In this document: positions 23,301 through 33,394 of the stretch, in pieces
How positions within the stretch are numbered: position 1 is the first letter of the stretch
How the letters are laid out: every line of letters begins with the position of its first letter
The notes under the pieces: generated by a model
The model's input: only the letters and a program-made list of their open reading frames with translations
The model's database searches: none
What the model was told of the DNA's origin: nothing
Made by a program: the position numbers and the translations under genes
Assembly (NCBI GenBank): GCA_015956445.1
Contig: WIUZ02000013.1
Coordinates: 868,001 to 932,000 of the forward strand
DNA length: 64,000 nt
Direction: 5' to 3'
Source of the DNA: Thelephora terrestris
Lineage: Eukaryota; Basidiomycota; Agaricomycetes; Thelephorales; Thelephoraceae

Positions 23301-24724
23301 AATACCACCTAGGGACTCACGAGGAACACACGGTATACGAGGCGGAGGCGGTAGCGGTGACGCTAGCTCTCCACATGCTAGCAGAACGGAAGCAACGCAT
23401 CAACAAGGTTACGATAGGAATGGACAATCAGGCGGTCCTACTAGGGTTACAGAACCAGAAATCAAGGCCGGGGCATCACATCATGGACAGAATTCATGAC
23501 GCAGTTCAGGACTTTCAGGCGATACAGGCGAGGAGGAGAGGAATCACGCTCAAAGGGTACAGGAAAGGGAAAGGAAGAACGAAGCTAGCGGACGGAAGCA
23601 AAGGGTGGGAGGAATGGAAGCTGAAGAGGTGGTGCTACATCGAATTCGTATGGACACCGGGACACGAGGATATAGAAGGGAACGAGCTGGCGGACGAACT
23701 GGCGAAACTGGCGGCACAGGGCGAATCAAGCAGCGCACAAGACCTACCGACGTACCTACGGAAGAAACCTCTCCCGATCAGCATCTCAGCGACACGACAA
23801 CAACTCAAGAAGGACCTGAAGGCTAGATGGCTAAGGGAATGGGCAGATTCACCAAGGCACGACCGCACCGCGACTATCGACAAATCCCTCCCATCCGACG
23901 ACTTTCTCCACATCATTGACCAACTACAACGCAACCAAGCCAGCTTGCTGACGCAACTCAGAACGGGACACATCCCTCTCAACCACATCCTATTCAGGAT
24001 AAAACGAGCAGAAACCACTCACTGCCCACACTGCGGACAAGGATCGAACGAGACAATCACCCACTTCCTATTCTTCTGCCCGCACTACGCCAGAGCACGG
24101 GGGCGCCTCATGGCTAGCGTCGGCAGAAACGAGTTCACATCCACACACCTTATGAGCAGCAGAAAAGGGATCCCACTTCTACTACACTACGTCAGCGACA
24201 CCGGCCGTCTCAGGGCAACTTTCGGGGAAGTTCGCCCGAAGGACAATCTCGTCATAAAGGAGAAACCAGTCAAGGAGAAGACTCACACGCGCATCGAGCC
24301 TGAAATGATCTAACCCATTCACCGAGGATACACCCATCGACCCTTCAAGTTCCGTTGGGGATATCGGAAGAAATAGGTACTCGGGATGGAAAGGCGCCAA
24401 ACGCCAGACCAACAACACCGTCCTACGCTAACATCTTAGCTCACCTCTCATCACTCGGGAATTTCCCCTCACTAAAACGCTGTCAAGTTCGAAACGATAC
24501 GAAAGATATCCGACCAAAGTACAAGAAGGAAGGAAGGGCTGGAAGGACAGGAATGCGGGCGAAAGGAGGGAAGTGCTGAGGGCTAGCTCACAACACAGAT
24601 TTTAACTTTTCGCCCGGCAACCATACCACCTCACCCAGAATTCGCAGTTCGTAATGTGTAACATAGGTAGTATTACCTTAGCACAATAAACTAGCACCGA
24701 AAAAAAAAAAAAAAAAAAAAAAAA
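20386..24724 (+). mobile_element. 5'-truncated LINE (APE-RT-RNase H), Tad1-like
   Basis: A non-LTR retrotransposon bounded by a 14-bp duplication and ending in a run of about 25 A. The 5' end lies inside the endonuclease coding region, so the promoter, any ORF1 and the start of ORF2 are missing; this is the usual product of incomplete target-primed reverse transcription. The RNase H domain with a C-terminal CCHC finger fits Tad1-like fungal LINEs; clade placement is tentative. Confidence 0.85.
20387..24313 (+). CDS. LINE ORF2 polyprotein, N-terminally truncated
   Basis: One uninterrupted frame of about 1300 codons up to TAA at 24313. Domains in order: APE endonuclease lacking its N-terminus (LLGDFNRHHAMW, RPDNVW, NTDHLPIL); reverse transcriptase (NQFGSRPARTTSDSM, FLDVQGAFPNV, QGCPLSMIFYAFYNA, FGYVDDVALLA); RNase H (AIYTDGSGFENKIGAAAV, YEAEAVAVTLAL, IGMDNQAVLLG, WTPGHEDIEGNELADELAK); and a CCHC finger (HCPHCGQG then THFLFFCPH). 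An ATG at 20369 lies in frame but belongs to host flank and target duplication, so it is not the native start. The absence of stops or shifts suggests a recent insertion. Confidence 0.9.
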   Translation, partial: TPYWRVLYPNTHFRDNAQTLRSLILINTNIPTNSYDQIHFPTQDVTGVRITRERQSILLINVYNACNNSDAITAVSTFLKSEFPDDHVPDDTHVILLGDFNRHHAMWEDARNAHLTSSETQILPLLDLITDFDLRMALPPTIPTLQALSTGNWTRPDNVWCTNHSLELFTSCTTDPGLRGPNTDHLPILSTIDIPLPRNQPKQSRNFREVDWRTFNQHLTTRLSEHPQPQRITTEGEFRASLDIINNALKATVEDQIPISKPLPHTKRWWTSDLTVLRKARNRLANVAYRWRATPNHPAHQQLKTANKEYAELIKKSKKEHWENWLTNASERDVWTANKYATDPPTDGGRTRMPTLKFTDPTGEIRHTNSNQEKSTALANSFFPPPPARPIIPHTIYPRPADIFQYFTPDQIRKAAKKLEAYKAPGPDGIPNVVLKKTIDTLIKHVYYVFRAIFELNVYPDEWKESITVVLRKPGKPSYEEPKAYRPIALLNTLGKLFSSIVADDLSHFCESRQAFPANQFGSRPARTTSDSMLLLTHRIKEAWRHKKVASVLFLDVQGAFPNVVKEVLIHNMRKRAVPERYVLLTERMLTGRKTKLSFDDFFSDFIAIDNGNNQGCPLSMIFYAFYNAGLLEISPPTATNEQQFGYVDDVALLAIGDNLTETHGKLNDMMTRTGGAFEWSKTHNSKFELSKLALMDFTTRPHQPTALTLTDPHTSTTTTINPSLTYRFLGVLFDPKLKWNAQTERAGRSASAWINLVRRLARTTTGISAKGMRQLYTAITIPKMSYAAEVWYTTPHLPTPNATRRTGSIKFTQKLVTEQRRAAITILGAMRTTAGDVLSVHAHLPFPHLLFLKSLIRVATRLVTLPVCHPLHKPVQRAVKRSPKRHRSPLHLLFLTTAVKPQNYETILTTRRRRNYSLLANVVIEEDRQKAIAAAHDIGGTAIYTDGSGFENKIGAAAVLIINGTNIKTLKYHLGTHEEHTVYEAEAVAVTLALHMLAERKQRINKVTIGMDNQAVLLGLQNQKSRPGHHIMDRIHDAVQDFQAIQARRRGITLKGYRKGKGRTKLADGSKGWEEWKLKRWCYIEFVWTPGHEDIEGNELADELAKLAAQGESSSAQDLPTYLRKKPLPISISATRQQLKKDLKARWLREWADSPRHDRTATIDKSLPSDDFLHIIDQLQRNQASLLTQLRTGHIPLNHILFRIKRAETTHCPHCGQGSNETITHFLFFCPHYARARGRLMASVGRNEFTSTHLMSSRKGIPLLLHYVSDTGRLRATFGEVRPKDNLVIKEKPVKEKTHTRIEPEMI

Positions 24725-24726
24725 AA
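24700..24726 (+). repeat. Poly-A tail of the LINE
   Basis: A run of 27 A; the last two bases also belong to the target duplication. Confidence 0.9.
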
Positions 24727-24738
24727 CGAGTGTACGGG
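24725..24738. repeat. LINE target-site duplication, right copy
   Basis: AACGAGTGTACGGG, identical to 20372-20385. Confidence 0.85.
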
Positions 24739-25002
24739 GTGTAGTCTGGATAGACGGAATAATACAGTCCCCGTGCGCGGTGACTAAACGCACGGTCTCG
24801 AAGTAGGATGCGGTAAAGGCCAAAAACGAACAAACATATATCGAGGTATGTCGATGGTGACACAGGGTGGAAATCAAGAAAGAAAGTTATCGCTAGTGGT
24901 AAAGACAAACTTGGAATATCATAACACGGACAGCGGTCTGTGGAAACGTACATAATTATCGATTCGTCTGGGGTAAGTAATTGATCGTGGACATCGACAT
25001 CC

Positions 25003-25921
25003 TCATTCCCCCTCAGCTCGATGTCTCCTTCGCCTCGTGACAGTCTTCTTAGTGGTGGTGACGGTAGTTTCAAGAACGGTCGTCTCAAAATCATCATCAT
25101 CGTCATCGTTGGTTTCTGCGTTGTGGGGGGTACGGGCACGGCGTCGGTTTCCCGGGTTTTCGTCGTACGCTGGCAGGGGTCCCATTCCCAGGGGTGGAAC
25201 AGGGTTCGCTTGCTGTGCGGGATCAACGTCGTTCGGCTTTTCTAGGATCAACTTCCAGATTCTACATGCGTTGGAGTCACCGTTATTGTGGAGATGCAGC
25301 TGCGGTACACGTGTTTCAGTGGCGGCTTATAACGAACGCTAAAGTGGGGTTACTGACTGGTGTGCGGTCGCCTTCACCTCCACCGTGGAGGTCCCAGGTA
25401 TTGTTAGTCGTACCCCAGAAAAAGCTGGAACACTGTGAGTAACTGCATCCAAACCAATTTAACCAGATGCAGGAGTTCACCGAACGTATTCATCTCCAGG
25501 ATGATGGCCCCCGTCGCGAACAAGTTCGATTCTCCAAGCCACGGAGAATGGAGCAACGGAGATACGATTTCCTGGACCATGGAGCATGATGCAGAATTGG
25601 TCGGGCTTGCCTGGTTCGAGCTGCATTGCCTCATTCAGTGCACCGCAAAGATAAACCCGGCCCAAAACCCTACTCGGCGTATAGTGTATCCGTGACCCAA
25701 AGGGAGGATTTCCCACTGAGTGTTAATGTGAGTACGATTCTGTGGGTCGAAAAGGAACATGAACCCACTAGCCCTTTCCCCTCGAGAAGTGTGGCGGGTC
25801 GGCAACACAGTTCTTTGGGACTTTCCCGCATATCGACATACGTTTGACTGACAATGTTCTGGATCTTATAGATCCCCGGCCTTAGTTTCCCAGCTTTGAA
25901 TATGGGGACGGCGTCGTTCAT
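25003..25921 (-). CDS. Beta-trefoil family protein T2
   Basis: Start ATG at 25921, stop at 25003, five exons. The protein has LRPGIYKIQNIVSQTYVDM, the LEPGKPDQFC block, SVAWRIELV, FFWGTTNNTWDLHGG and ACRIWKLILEKPN. The linker has LPAYDE (an LPxY motif), then a run of six Asp, then TTVLETTVTTTKK and a very basic end (RRRRHRAEGE). Its promoter region is shared head-to-head with T3, whose ATG lies 141 bp away on the other strand. Confidence 0.75.
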
Positions 25922-26061
25922 CGTGGTGTGCGAGTAGGAACTGGAGGATGTGGGGCGACAGCCGATATGTCACGTCCGCCACAGTTCCTCGGAAGCGTTA
26001 GGGGAGAGGTCTCACATCGTGACTGCCTCGTGTTATCCTCACTATTGTTCTCGTTCCTGTC

Positions 26062-26948
26062 ATGGATTCCACACCGCCCGCTTCCATTTTCGAGGACGGA
26101 AAACTAAAGTCAGGGATCTACAAGATCCAGAGCCTTTATTATCCGAAATTCTACCTGGATATCCATGAATACACAAGGGAAACTTGTTGTCACCCTGTAG
26201 AAAACCTTGAGGAGGGAAGGGGACTCGTGCGTCAGTTTTTTGGTCTGTGGTTTGCGCATCTGATGAATACAAGTGGGAGATCAAACCTCTTGGGGCTGGA
26301 TATTCTATACGGAGGGTGAGCATGTCAAAGTGAACCAACGCCACCGTACGCTATATGACATGGTCCGTAGATTGAACCTGGGAAGCCTGAGCAATTTTTC
26401 GCTCCGACGGAAGGGACTACCAAAGGGACTTCGTTTTTCGTCGGCCCTTACCCTGTGGCTTGGAGAATTGAGGTCGTCAATGACGCTAAACACCGCGGCT
26501 TCGAATACATCCGGTCGGAACCAGAAATTATTCGGTCCATCGGGATAACTCGCTGACGTCGTGTGATAGCATTTTCTGGGGGAACACGGACTTGACCTGG
26601 GCCGTAGAGAGTGAAACCAAAGACAACCGCGCAAAGGTGAGATACTCGCAGGTACCGGAAACAACAACTAAAAGCTTCATCCAGGTGTATTCTTGGCCGC
26701 ACAATAATGGGAACTGGGGGATGTGGAAGTTTATTCCTGTGGAAGTCTACGGTGGGCCCGAAGGACCTAGCCAAGGCCCCCTTCCTCCATATGATGGAAA
26801 TGCAAGGAGGCAATCTTCCACTCGCGATCAACATGTTGAACTCGAACACGGTGAATTCGGTACGATCGTGAACCAGGTCACTGTAGTTACCACTGTGACA
26901 GAAAGCACCATCACGACCCACAAGAGGCATCGGATTCAAGACCCTTGA
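26062..26948 (+). CDS. Beta-trefoil family protein T3 (reference gene structure)
   Basis: Exons 26062-26226, 26274-26315, 26371-26513, 26570-26636 and 26685-26948 give 226 residues; phases are 0, 0, 2, 0. Three repeats of a beta-trefoil are suggested: LKSGIYKIQ...WEIKPL; GYSIRR...PEQFFAP...PVAWRIEVVND; and GFEYIR...WGNTDLTWAV...GMWKFIPVEV. Trp-Arg-Ile or Trp-Lys-Phe-Ile at each repeat end resembles the QxW positions of ricin-B/CBM13 and fungal I66/mycocypin-type trefoils. No signal peptide or membrane segment. After the fold come LPPYDG, an acidic stretch with FGTIVNQVTVVTTVT, and a basic HKRHRIQDP end. Sugar binding or protease inhibition are both possible; the fold call is inference. Confidence 0.75.
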
Positions 26949-27630
26949 GTTTTGTTGTCCTGCCCGTGGTAGATTCTACGTAGCAAACAACCCCTTGTTG
27001 TGTCCGTGAGTGCAGCCTGGCGGTACTTTGGAAAGGACGAGCGATTCGAGATTCAGAATATTGCAAGGTGGCGTCCCCCCCCCAACAGGCCACTGAAAGG
27101 CTCTGATTCGGCGTCGTTGATTGAACTTGTTGCGCGCGGCGGTGAGTCGTCGATCGATCCAGTCTGACGGTTAGGCTCGACGCATCCGGTTTCCCGTCAT
27201 CTGATCTGGCTGTACGTATGTGGGAAGTGGTCTGAGCCATTTCCTGTCTGTTGTGTAGGGACGGGATCTTGGTCATCGCATGAACTTGTTTAGTTGCCGT
27301 CTGAGAAATACCCCGTAGGTCGTCCCAGACCAACATTCAATATTTGTAGCCTGAGATCGTCATACCCCCTCTCGTTTGCCAAAGGGATCAGCAACGGCTA
27401 CGCAACTCTCGCTCATCCACTGACTGAGCGCGGAACGATGGTCCGAGCTGTATCATGTCGCCCGACGTACCATGACCGGATGGAACGAAATTATTAGCTG
27501 CACCGTACATCAGGGCATCCATAAGAGGAAGTGTGGCTGGGCCTGACTTCGGTTTCAATCATGATACACAACACACAAATCGCATGCGACATACTCGTGC
27601 CCCCCACATTGCGGCCTTGCTCTGCCAACC
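26949..27630. other. Intergenic region T3-T4
   Basis: No gene recognised. The last 100 bases hold the GTGTGGCTGG promoter-like word (27531-27540) found upstream of several family members. Confidence 0.5.
27531..27540 (+). promoter_or_regulatory. Shared upstream word GTGTGGCTGG (T4)
   Basis: Lies about 90-100 bp before the T4 ATG. Closely similar words precede T5 (29539-29548), T13 (47989-47998), T14 (49162-49171), T16 (near 51438), T18 (minus, near 57741) and T19 (minus, near 61223), usually 50-110 bp before the start codon. No factor can be assigned. Confidence 0.4.
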
Positions 27631-29117
27631 ATGACCTTTCACTCGACCCAAAGCTCCCCGTCCATTTTCCAAGACGGAAGACTGAAGCCAGGAATTTACA
27701 AGATCAGGAATGTTCTCACACAGACCTTCGTAGATATCGAGGAACACTCGAGGATGGTCTGTTCTCGCCCCCTCCAAAGCCTCGAGGAGGGAAATGGTCT
27801 CGTACGTCTGATCCTTGAGTCGTTGGTTCCCGTATCTGATGATCACAAGTGGGAAATAAAGCCTCTCGCGGCTGGATATTCCGTGAAGAGGGTGAGCCCG
27901 CCACACGGATTGATGCCGTCTCCTATGTGCTGTGCTAAATGGCTTGGAGCGCAGGTCGAACCGGGAAAACCTGATCAGTTTTGTACGGTTGTCTGGGATG
28001 GGTCGACACAATCTGCACTTTCCGTCTCCGCTTATCCAGTGGCTTGGGGGATCGAAATCGTCGATGACCCTAAACATCGCGGCTTTGAATATATCCGGTA
28101 GGAATTAGATGTTACGCAGGTAACCAAGGGGGTTCGCTGACACACTTGATAGCCTTTGCTGGGGAAGCACGGTGTGGGGTTGGATCGTAAGGTGGCGATC
28201 AAAAGACAACGGTGAAACTGTCAGATCTTCTCCGGTACCGATGGCTTATAACTGAGCAGTGTTGGACAATCATTGACTGAAACGTCGTCAATGACTTACA
28301 TTAAATCAAGTCACTGTAACCCTAGATCATTTGACTTAATTTAATCAAACCTTCGGGCCTCTCCGAGGTGTGCGTGTGTCAGATAACGTGACCCCGCCAA
28401 AACATATGGGTGGTGTCCTCAAGGCCACTCCAATAAATTAACGAGCCACAGATGGGCTGTTTTGTTCATTCCCCTCTTCCCAGCCCCAGAGAGCCCCTCG
28501 AAGTTGGTGCACAACGAGTGCAACAAGGAGTTTTGAAGAGGAGCTTACATTGTACGACCTCTTGAATGAAGATTCTGCTGCAGATGAAGGTGTGGAGGTT
28601 GATGTGGATGAGACAACGGCAGATATACTCATTAGTTAACCATACATTTGTTTTACTGTGCTAAGCTCAATGATGGACTTGTAGTACTTGCCCTGCAGTG
28701 GCCACTCGGGAACGGCGGGCCGTCCAGCCGGTTTTCCACGCTCCCAAGGAACATGTTGATTCGTCAAATGACTCGAGTCATTGACTTAAGTCAGCGGGAT
28801 CATGCAAGTCATTGATATATCAATGACTGGCACAACACTGTAACTGAGCCATTTTTAACATTTAGGTGCACATTTGGACGACGGACCAAGATCGCGAGTC
28901 CGAACCATTGATGATGTGGAAGTTGATCCCCGTCGAAACAACGGATCAGGCAGTTCCTCCCTCATATGAAGGGGATGGAGCTGGAGTTGGGCAATCTTCC
29001 GTTCACGCTCAACGTTCAGAGTCCGAGAGTGACGACTTTGGCACGATAGTGACCGAGGTCAGCACGGTGACAACAACTACTACCACTCGCAGGAGGTATC
29101 GGGTTGAGGATACTTGA
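27631..29117 (+). CDS. Beta-trefoil family protein T4, intron 4 holds a hAT-like element
   Basis: Start ATG 27631; exon 5 is 28866-29117. Exons 1-4 follow the T3 pattern (LKPGIYKIRNVLTQTFVDI, VEPGKPDQFCTV, PVAWGIEIVDDPKHRGFEYI, LCWGSTVWGWIVRW). Intron 4 has been lengthened to about 640 bp by a 584-bp insertion; the splice sites (GTCAGA, ATTTAG) remain, so the gene could still work. Linker PPSYEGDG is a PPxY motif, followed by SESESDDFGTIVTEV and RRRYRVEDT. First gene of the T4-T7 tandem array. Confidence 0.75.
28249..28256. repeat. Target-site duplication of the hAT-like element, left
   Basis: TAACTGAG, identical to 28841-28848. Confidence 0.85.
28257..28840. mobile_element. hAT-like non-autonomous element (584 bp)
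   Basis: The ends CAGTGTTG and CAACACTG are perfect inverted repeats, flanked by an 8-bp duplication, which fits the hAT superfamily. Both ends carry several copies of CAATGACT/AGTCATTG-type words. An internal plus-strand stretch near 28535-28640 reads EELTLYDLLNEDSAADEG and ends in a stop, possibly a remnant of a transposase C-terminus; this is weak. Too short to encode a transposase itself. Confidence 0.8.
28841..28848. repeat. Target-site duplication of the hAT-like element, right
   Basis: TAACTGAG, identical to 28249-28256. Confidence 0.85.
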
Positions 29118-29622
29118 CGGGGTTTTGTTCTGCTTACGTGTAACGTCAGTACCGTGCAAAATCTTTTACCAGGGCGTACTCCTATTGGCATTGCAGGTGG
29201 TGCTTCGAAGAAAGGGCTTCAATACTCGGGTGAAAGGTCAAGCAGGGCAAGCATTCGTAATCTTCCGCACTACCTCCTCGAGTTGCTACAACTTTGTTCG
29301 TATGTTACCTGTCATGGCCACCAAAACGATTCGCGCCGTAATGGTCCCTCTCGCTGAATACCTGATTCTCTAAATGATAAGGGAGCCCAGCAGCGGCAAC
29401 GGATCCTCTCATTTATGTACCAACCAAGCGTGGCACAAAGCCGCTCTGGTTTCCTTGTTCTCAGTCACCCAAAGCATTATAACCGAGATAGAATGGGACT
29501 CACCACCGTGCCCTATGTCAGTTATCTTACAGAGGGAAATGTGGCTGGCCCGGCGTATAAAATTCACCGCTTCGCGTCGTGGCTTGTTCGTGTTCCACAC
29601 GTTGCCCCTTTGCTCTGCCAAC

Positions 29623-30502
29623 ATGACCCTACACTCGACCAAGAACTCCTCATCCATTTTCCAAGACGGGAAGATAGAACCAGGAATTTACAAGATCCAA
29701 AACGTTCTCTCGCAGACTTTCGCAGACATCGAGGAACACTCGAGGAGGATGTGTGCTCGTCCCTCTCATGACCTTAAGGAGGGAAATGGACTCGTGCGTC
29801 TGATTCCGTAGCCGTAGGTTCCCGTATCTGATGGTCACAAGTGGGAAATACGGCCTCTCGGGGCTGGATATTCTGTGAAGAGGGTGAGCCCACCACATGG
29901 ATTGATGCTATCTCTGCCGTTTTGTGCTAAATGACGTGAGGCGTAGGTAGAAGCGGGAAAACCTGATCAGTTTTGTACGCTGACCCTGGATGGGTCACGT
30001 TGCGGTCTCGCTTCCGTCTCCGCTTATCCTGCAGCTTGGAGGGTCGAAATTGTCGACGATCTTAAACACCGAGGCTTTGGATATATCCGGTCGGGATTAG
30101 ATGTTGCTTTACAAAATTGAGTAGTTCACTGATACGCATGATAGCCTTTGCTGGGAGAGCACGCCATGGTCTTTGAGCGTATCATGTGGGTCAAAAGATA
30201 ACGGCGCAGAGGTCAGACATCTTCCAGCACCGAGGAACTATAGCTGAAGAATTTACACTCAGGTGGCCGTCTGGACGCCAGAACGTGATCGCGAGGCCCA
30301 CACCGTAATAATGTGGAAATTAATCCCCGTCGAGACAGCGGGTCAGGCGTCTCCTCCCTCATACGAAGGGAACGCGTTTGGGCAGGCTTCCACTTCCGTC
30401 CAACGGGCGGAGTCCGAGAGTGACGACTTTGGCACGATAGTGACCGAGGTCACCACTGTAACCACTACCACTCGCAGGAAGTATCGAGTCGAGGATGCTT
30501 GA
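29623..30502 (+). CDS. Beta-trefoil family protein T5
   Basis: Start ATG 29623; exon 5 is 30263-30502. Intact in all five exons: IEPGIYKIQNVLSQTFADI, VEAGKPDQFCTLTLDG, SAYPAAWRVEIVDD, LCWESTPWSLSVSC, VIMWKLIPVETAG. Linker PPSYEGNAF (PPxY), then ESESDDFGTIVTEVTTV and RRKYRVEDA. Closest to T4 and T6. Confidence 0.75.
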
Positions 30503-31092
30503 CGGGGTTCCGTTTGTTTTGTCTACGCGTGACGTTAGTACGGTATTAGATCTGCTACTGGGCCGTAACCTGATTGGGACGGCAGGAGGTGCTTCGAAAA
30601 GGAACCCACCAGGTACGGGCTGCGAGAAGTAAGGCAGGCATTCGTGATTTTCCCTTTGCTCGTGTGTTACTTGCGGGGGGGCGCTATCCTGTACGCACGC
30701 AGGACGGTCAACGCGATGTATATTTAACGACCACGGAAAACTGGCAAAAGCGACGATCAGTTGATCGGCGGTCGCACGCGACAAAAGGCAAGACCCACCC
30801 ACTGTGTTGCTCCAAAAAGTGCCCACAAGTTAGACAACCGGAGATCGGTGAAGCTAAAGCCAGAGGGCACGAGGGTGTGCAAAACCACGGCCTGGCTTGC
30901 CCGCGTTTCCCAGGCGTGAACTGAGGGGGCGTGAATATTGGCGTTTAGACGAGAACAGGGGAATCGGGGGAGGGACAATGAAGAGTTCCGATGTCCTGAA
31001 GAGGAGAGTGTGGCCCTGACTGCGGTGTACATAGATTGCTTTGCATCGTGACTGTCTCGTGTTCCCCACGCCGTGGCCTTGCTCTACCAACC
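30503..31092. other. Intergenic region T5-T6
   Basis: Contains the conserved downstream block of the tandem unit (about 30530-30600) and the T6 upstream region; no other gene seen. Confidence 0.5.
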
Positions 31093-31974
31093 ATGACCCT
31101 ACACTCAACCGGGGGCTCCTCGTCCATATTCCAAGACGGAAGGCTGAAGCCAGGAATCTACAAGGTCAGGAACGTTTACACACAGACCTTCGTAGATATC
31201 GAAGAACACTCGAGGAAGATTTGTTCTCGTCCCCTCCAAAATCTTGAGGAAGGAAATGGGCTTGTGCGTCTGTCTTTGTAGCCCGTTGGTTCGCGTATCT
31301 GATGGTCACAAGTGGGAAATAAAGCCGCTGGGGGCTGGGTATTCCGTGAAGAGGGTGAGCTCGCTGCACGAATTAATGTCATCTCAACCGATTCTGTGCT
31401 GAATTACAGAGGCACAGGTCGAACCGGGAAAACCTGATCAATTTTGTACACTGGCCGTGGATGGGTCGAAATACATTCCCCTTTCCGTCTCCGCTTATCC
31501 AGTGGCTTGGAAGGTCGAAATCGTCCATGAACCTAAACACCTCGGCTTTGAATATGTTCGGTGCGAGTCAAACGTTGCCTGACGTACTTACGAGGCTCAC
31601 TAATTCGCATGATAGCCTATGTTGGGAAAACACGGTGTGGAGTTGGGCCGTATCATGGGGGTCAAAAGATAACGGTGCAGAGGTCAGATCTTCTCCAGTA
31701 CAGAGGACCTATGACTGAGTCGTTTGTCGCTCAGGTGCTCCTCTGGACGCTGGAACATGCACACGACCGCGAGCCCAACACGGGGCTGATGTGGAAATTA
31801 ATCCCCGTCGAATCAAAGGATCGGGGATCTCCTCCCTCCTACGAAGGGGACACAGTTGGACAGTCTTGCACTTGCGCTCAGTGTCCGGGGCCCGAGAGTG
31901 ACGACTTGGGCACAATAGTGACCGAGGTTACCACCGTGACCACTCGTCGGAGGTATAGAGTTGAGGGTGCTTGA
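31093..31974 (+). CDS. Beta-trefoil family protein T6
   Basis: Start ATG 31093; exon 5 is 31735-31974. Intact: LKPGIYKVRNVYTQTFVDI, VEPGKPDQFCTLAVDG, SAYPVAWKVEIVHEPKHLGF, LCWENTVWSWAVSWG, LMWKLIPVESKD. Linker PPSYEGDTV, then SCTCAQCPGPESDDLGTIV and a shortened Thr block before RRRYRVEGA. The Cys-rich stretch is unusual among the plus-strand members. Confidence 0.75.
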
Positions 31975-32511
31975 CGAGGTCGCGTTCGTTCTGTCCACGT
32001 GTAACGTTAGCATCGTATAAATGATTTCGCTGGGCCGTATCTCTCTTGGCACTGCAAGAGGTGCTTTGAGAAAACTTACCAGGTATAAGGCCATGCGAGG
32101 AGGACGCTCGTGATTCTCCGTGTTTCCTCAGCTTGATGGGGCGTTTTTCGTTTGTTGACCGCAGCGGCCACTATCTTGCACACACGAGAGGACGAACGCG
32201 TGTCAACGCGGTGTATACATATTCGGTGGCCGTGGAGAACTTGCAAAAGCAACGACGCAACATACCATAAAAGGAAAATGCGTGGCGAAGTGGTGCCGTC
32301 GCGTCGGCGGCTTGTCAGGAGACTCCCCGTACTTATCCTCGTGGTGACGTGGTCTCACTGCAATGCCCCGCAAAGTGCTCACCAGTGAACTAGTGATGCC
32401 TGAAGATGATTGATGACCAATGGGGCTGAGGCCCGGAGGCATGGCAGTATGCAATACTGCGTTGTGACCTGCTCGAGCGTGTTCTCCACGTTTTCGCACT
32501 TGCTACCAACC
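31975..32511. other. Intergenic region T6-T7
   Basis: Conserved downstream block of the tandem unit at about 31995-32070, then the T7 upstream region. Confidence 0.5.
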
Positions 32512-33394
32512 ATGACCCTACACTCAATCAAGAACACCTCTTCCATCTTTGAAGACGAAAAACTGAAGCCAGGAATTTACAAGATCCAGAACATTTTCAC
32601 AGAGACCTACGTCGACATTGAGACGCACTCTAGAAACGTGTGTTCTCGTCCTGGCCAAAACCTCGAGGAGGGAAATGGTCTCGTGCGTCTGTCTCAGTAA
32701 TCTGTGGCTTGCGAAACTGACGGTCACAAGTGGGAAATAAAGCCTCTTGGGGCCGGATATTCCATACGGAGGGTGAGTGCGCTGATGTAGATCGACGTAA
32801 TCGGAGTCCCCCATCCTGTGCCAAATTACACGAGCCACAGGTTGAACCAGGGAAACCGGATCAGTTTTGCACCATGAAGGATGAGGTTCAAAAAGCTCCG
32901 TTGTTTGTCACTGCTTACCCTGCGGCTTGGAGAGTCGAAATCGTCGATGATATCAACCATCGTGGTTTTGAATACGTTCGGTCGGAATGACACGCTCCTC
33001 GACGCATCGAAGCGGCTCACTGATACGACGTAATAGTCTCTTCTGGGGGACCACAGAATGGTCTTGGGCCATTCGGGATTGCGTAAAACACAACGGCGCA
33101 CAGGTGAGATGCTCGCTAGAAAGTGGATACCGTCGCTGACTCGAGCTGAATACTCAGGTGATCGCCTGGTCGGGCGACAAGTCTATAACATGGTTGATGT
33201 GGAAGTTGATCCCCTTTGAAACAACGGAGTATGGATTCCTTCCTTCATATGAGGGGGAAGAAGCTGGACAGTCCTCCGCTCGCGCTCAGTATGCGGATTC
33301 AGAGCGTGACGATCTCGGCACAATAGTAACTGAAGTCACTACCGTTACTACTACCACCCGCAGGAGGTATCGAGTCGAATTGGAGGGGGCTTGA
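32512..33394 (+). CDS. Beta-trefoil family protein T7
   Basis: Start ATG 32512; exon 5 is 33158-33394. Intact: LKPGIYKIQNIFTETYVDI, VEPGKPDQFCTMKDEVQ, TAYPAAWRVEIVDDINHRG, LFWGTTEWSWAIRD, LMWKLIPFETTEY. The linker motif is LPSYEGEEAG (LPxY), followed by SERDDLGTIVTEVTTVTTTT and RRRYRVELEGA. Last gene of the tandem array. Confidence 0.75.

Noticed and set aside
24602-25226. Minus-strand frames encoding poly-Phe (FFFFFF)
   Set aside because: They result from reading the LINE poly-A tail backwards.
27061-27090. C-run as a possible regulatory structure
   Set aside because: It is a simple homopolymer run in intergenic DNA with no supporting context.
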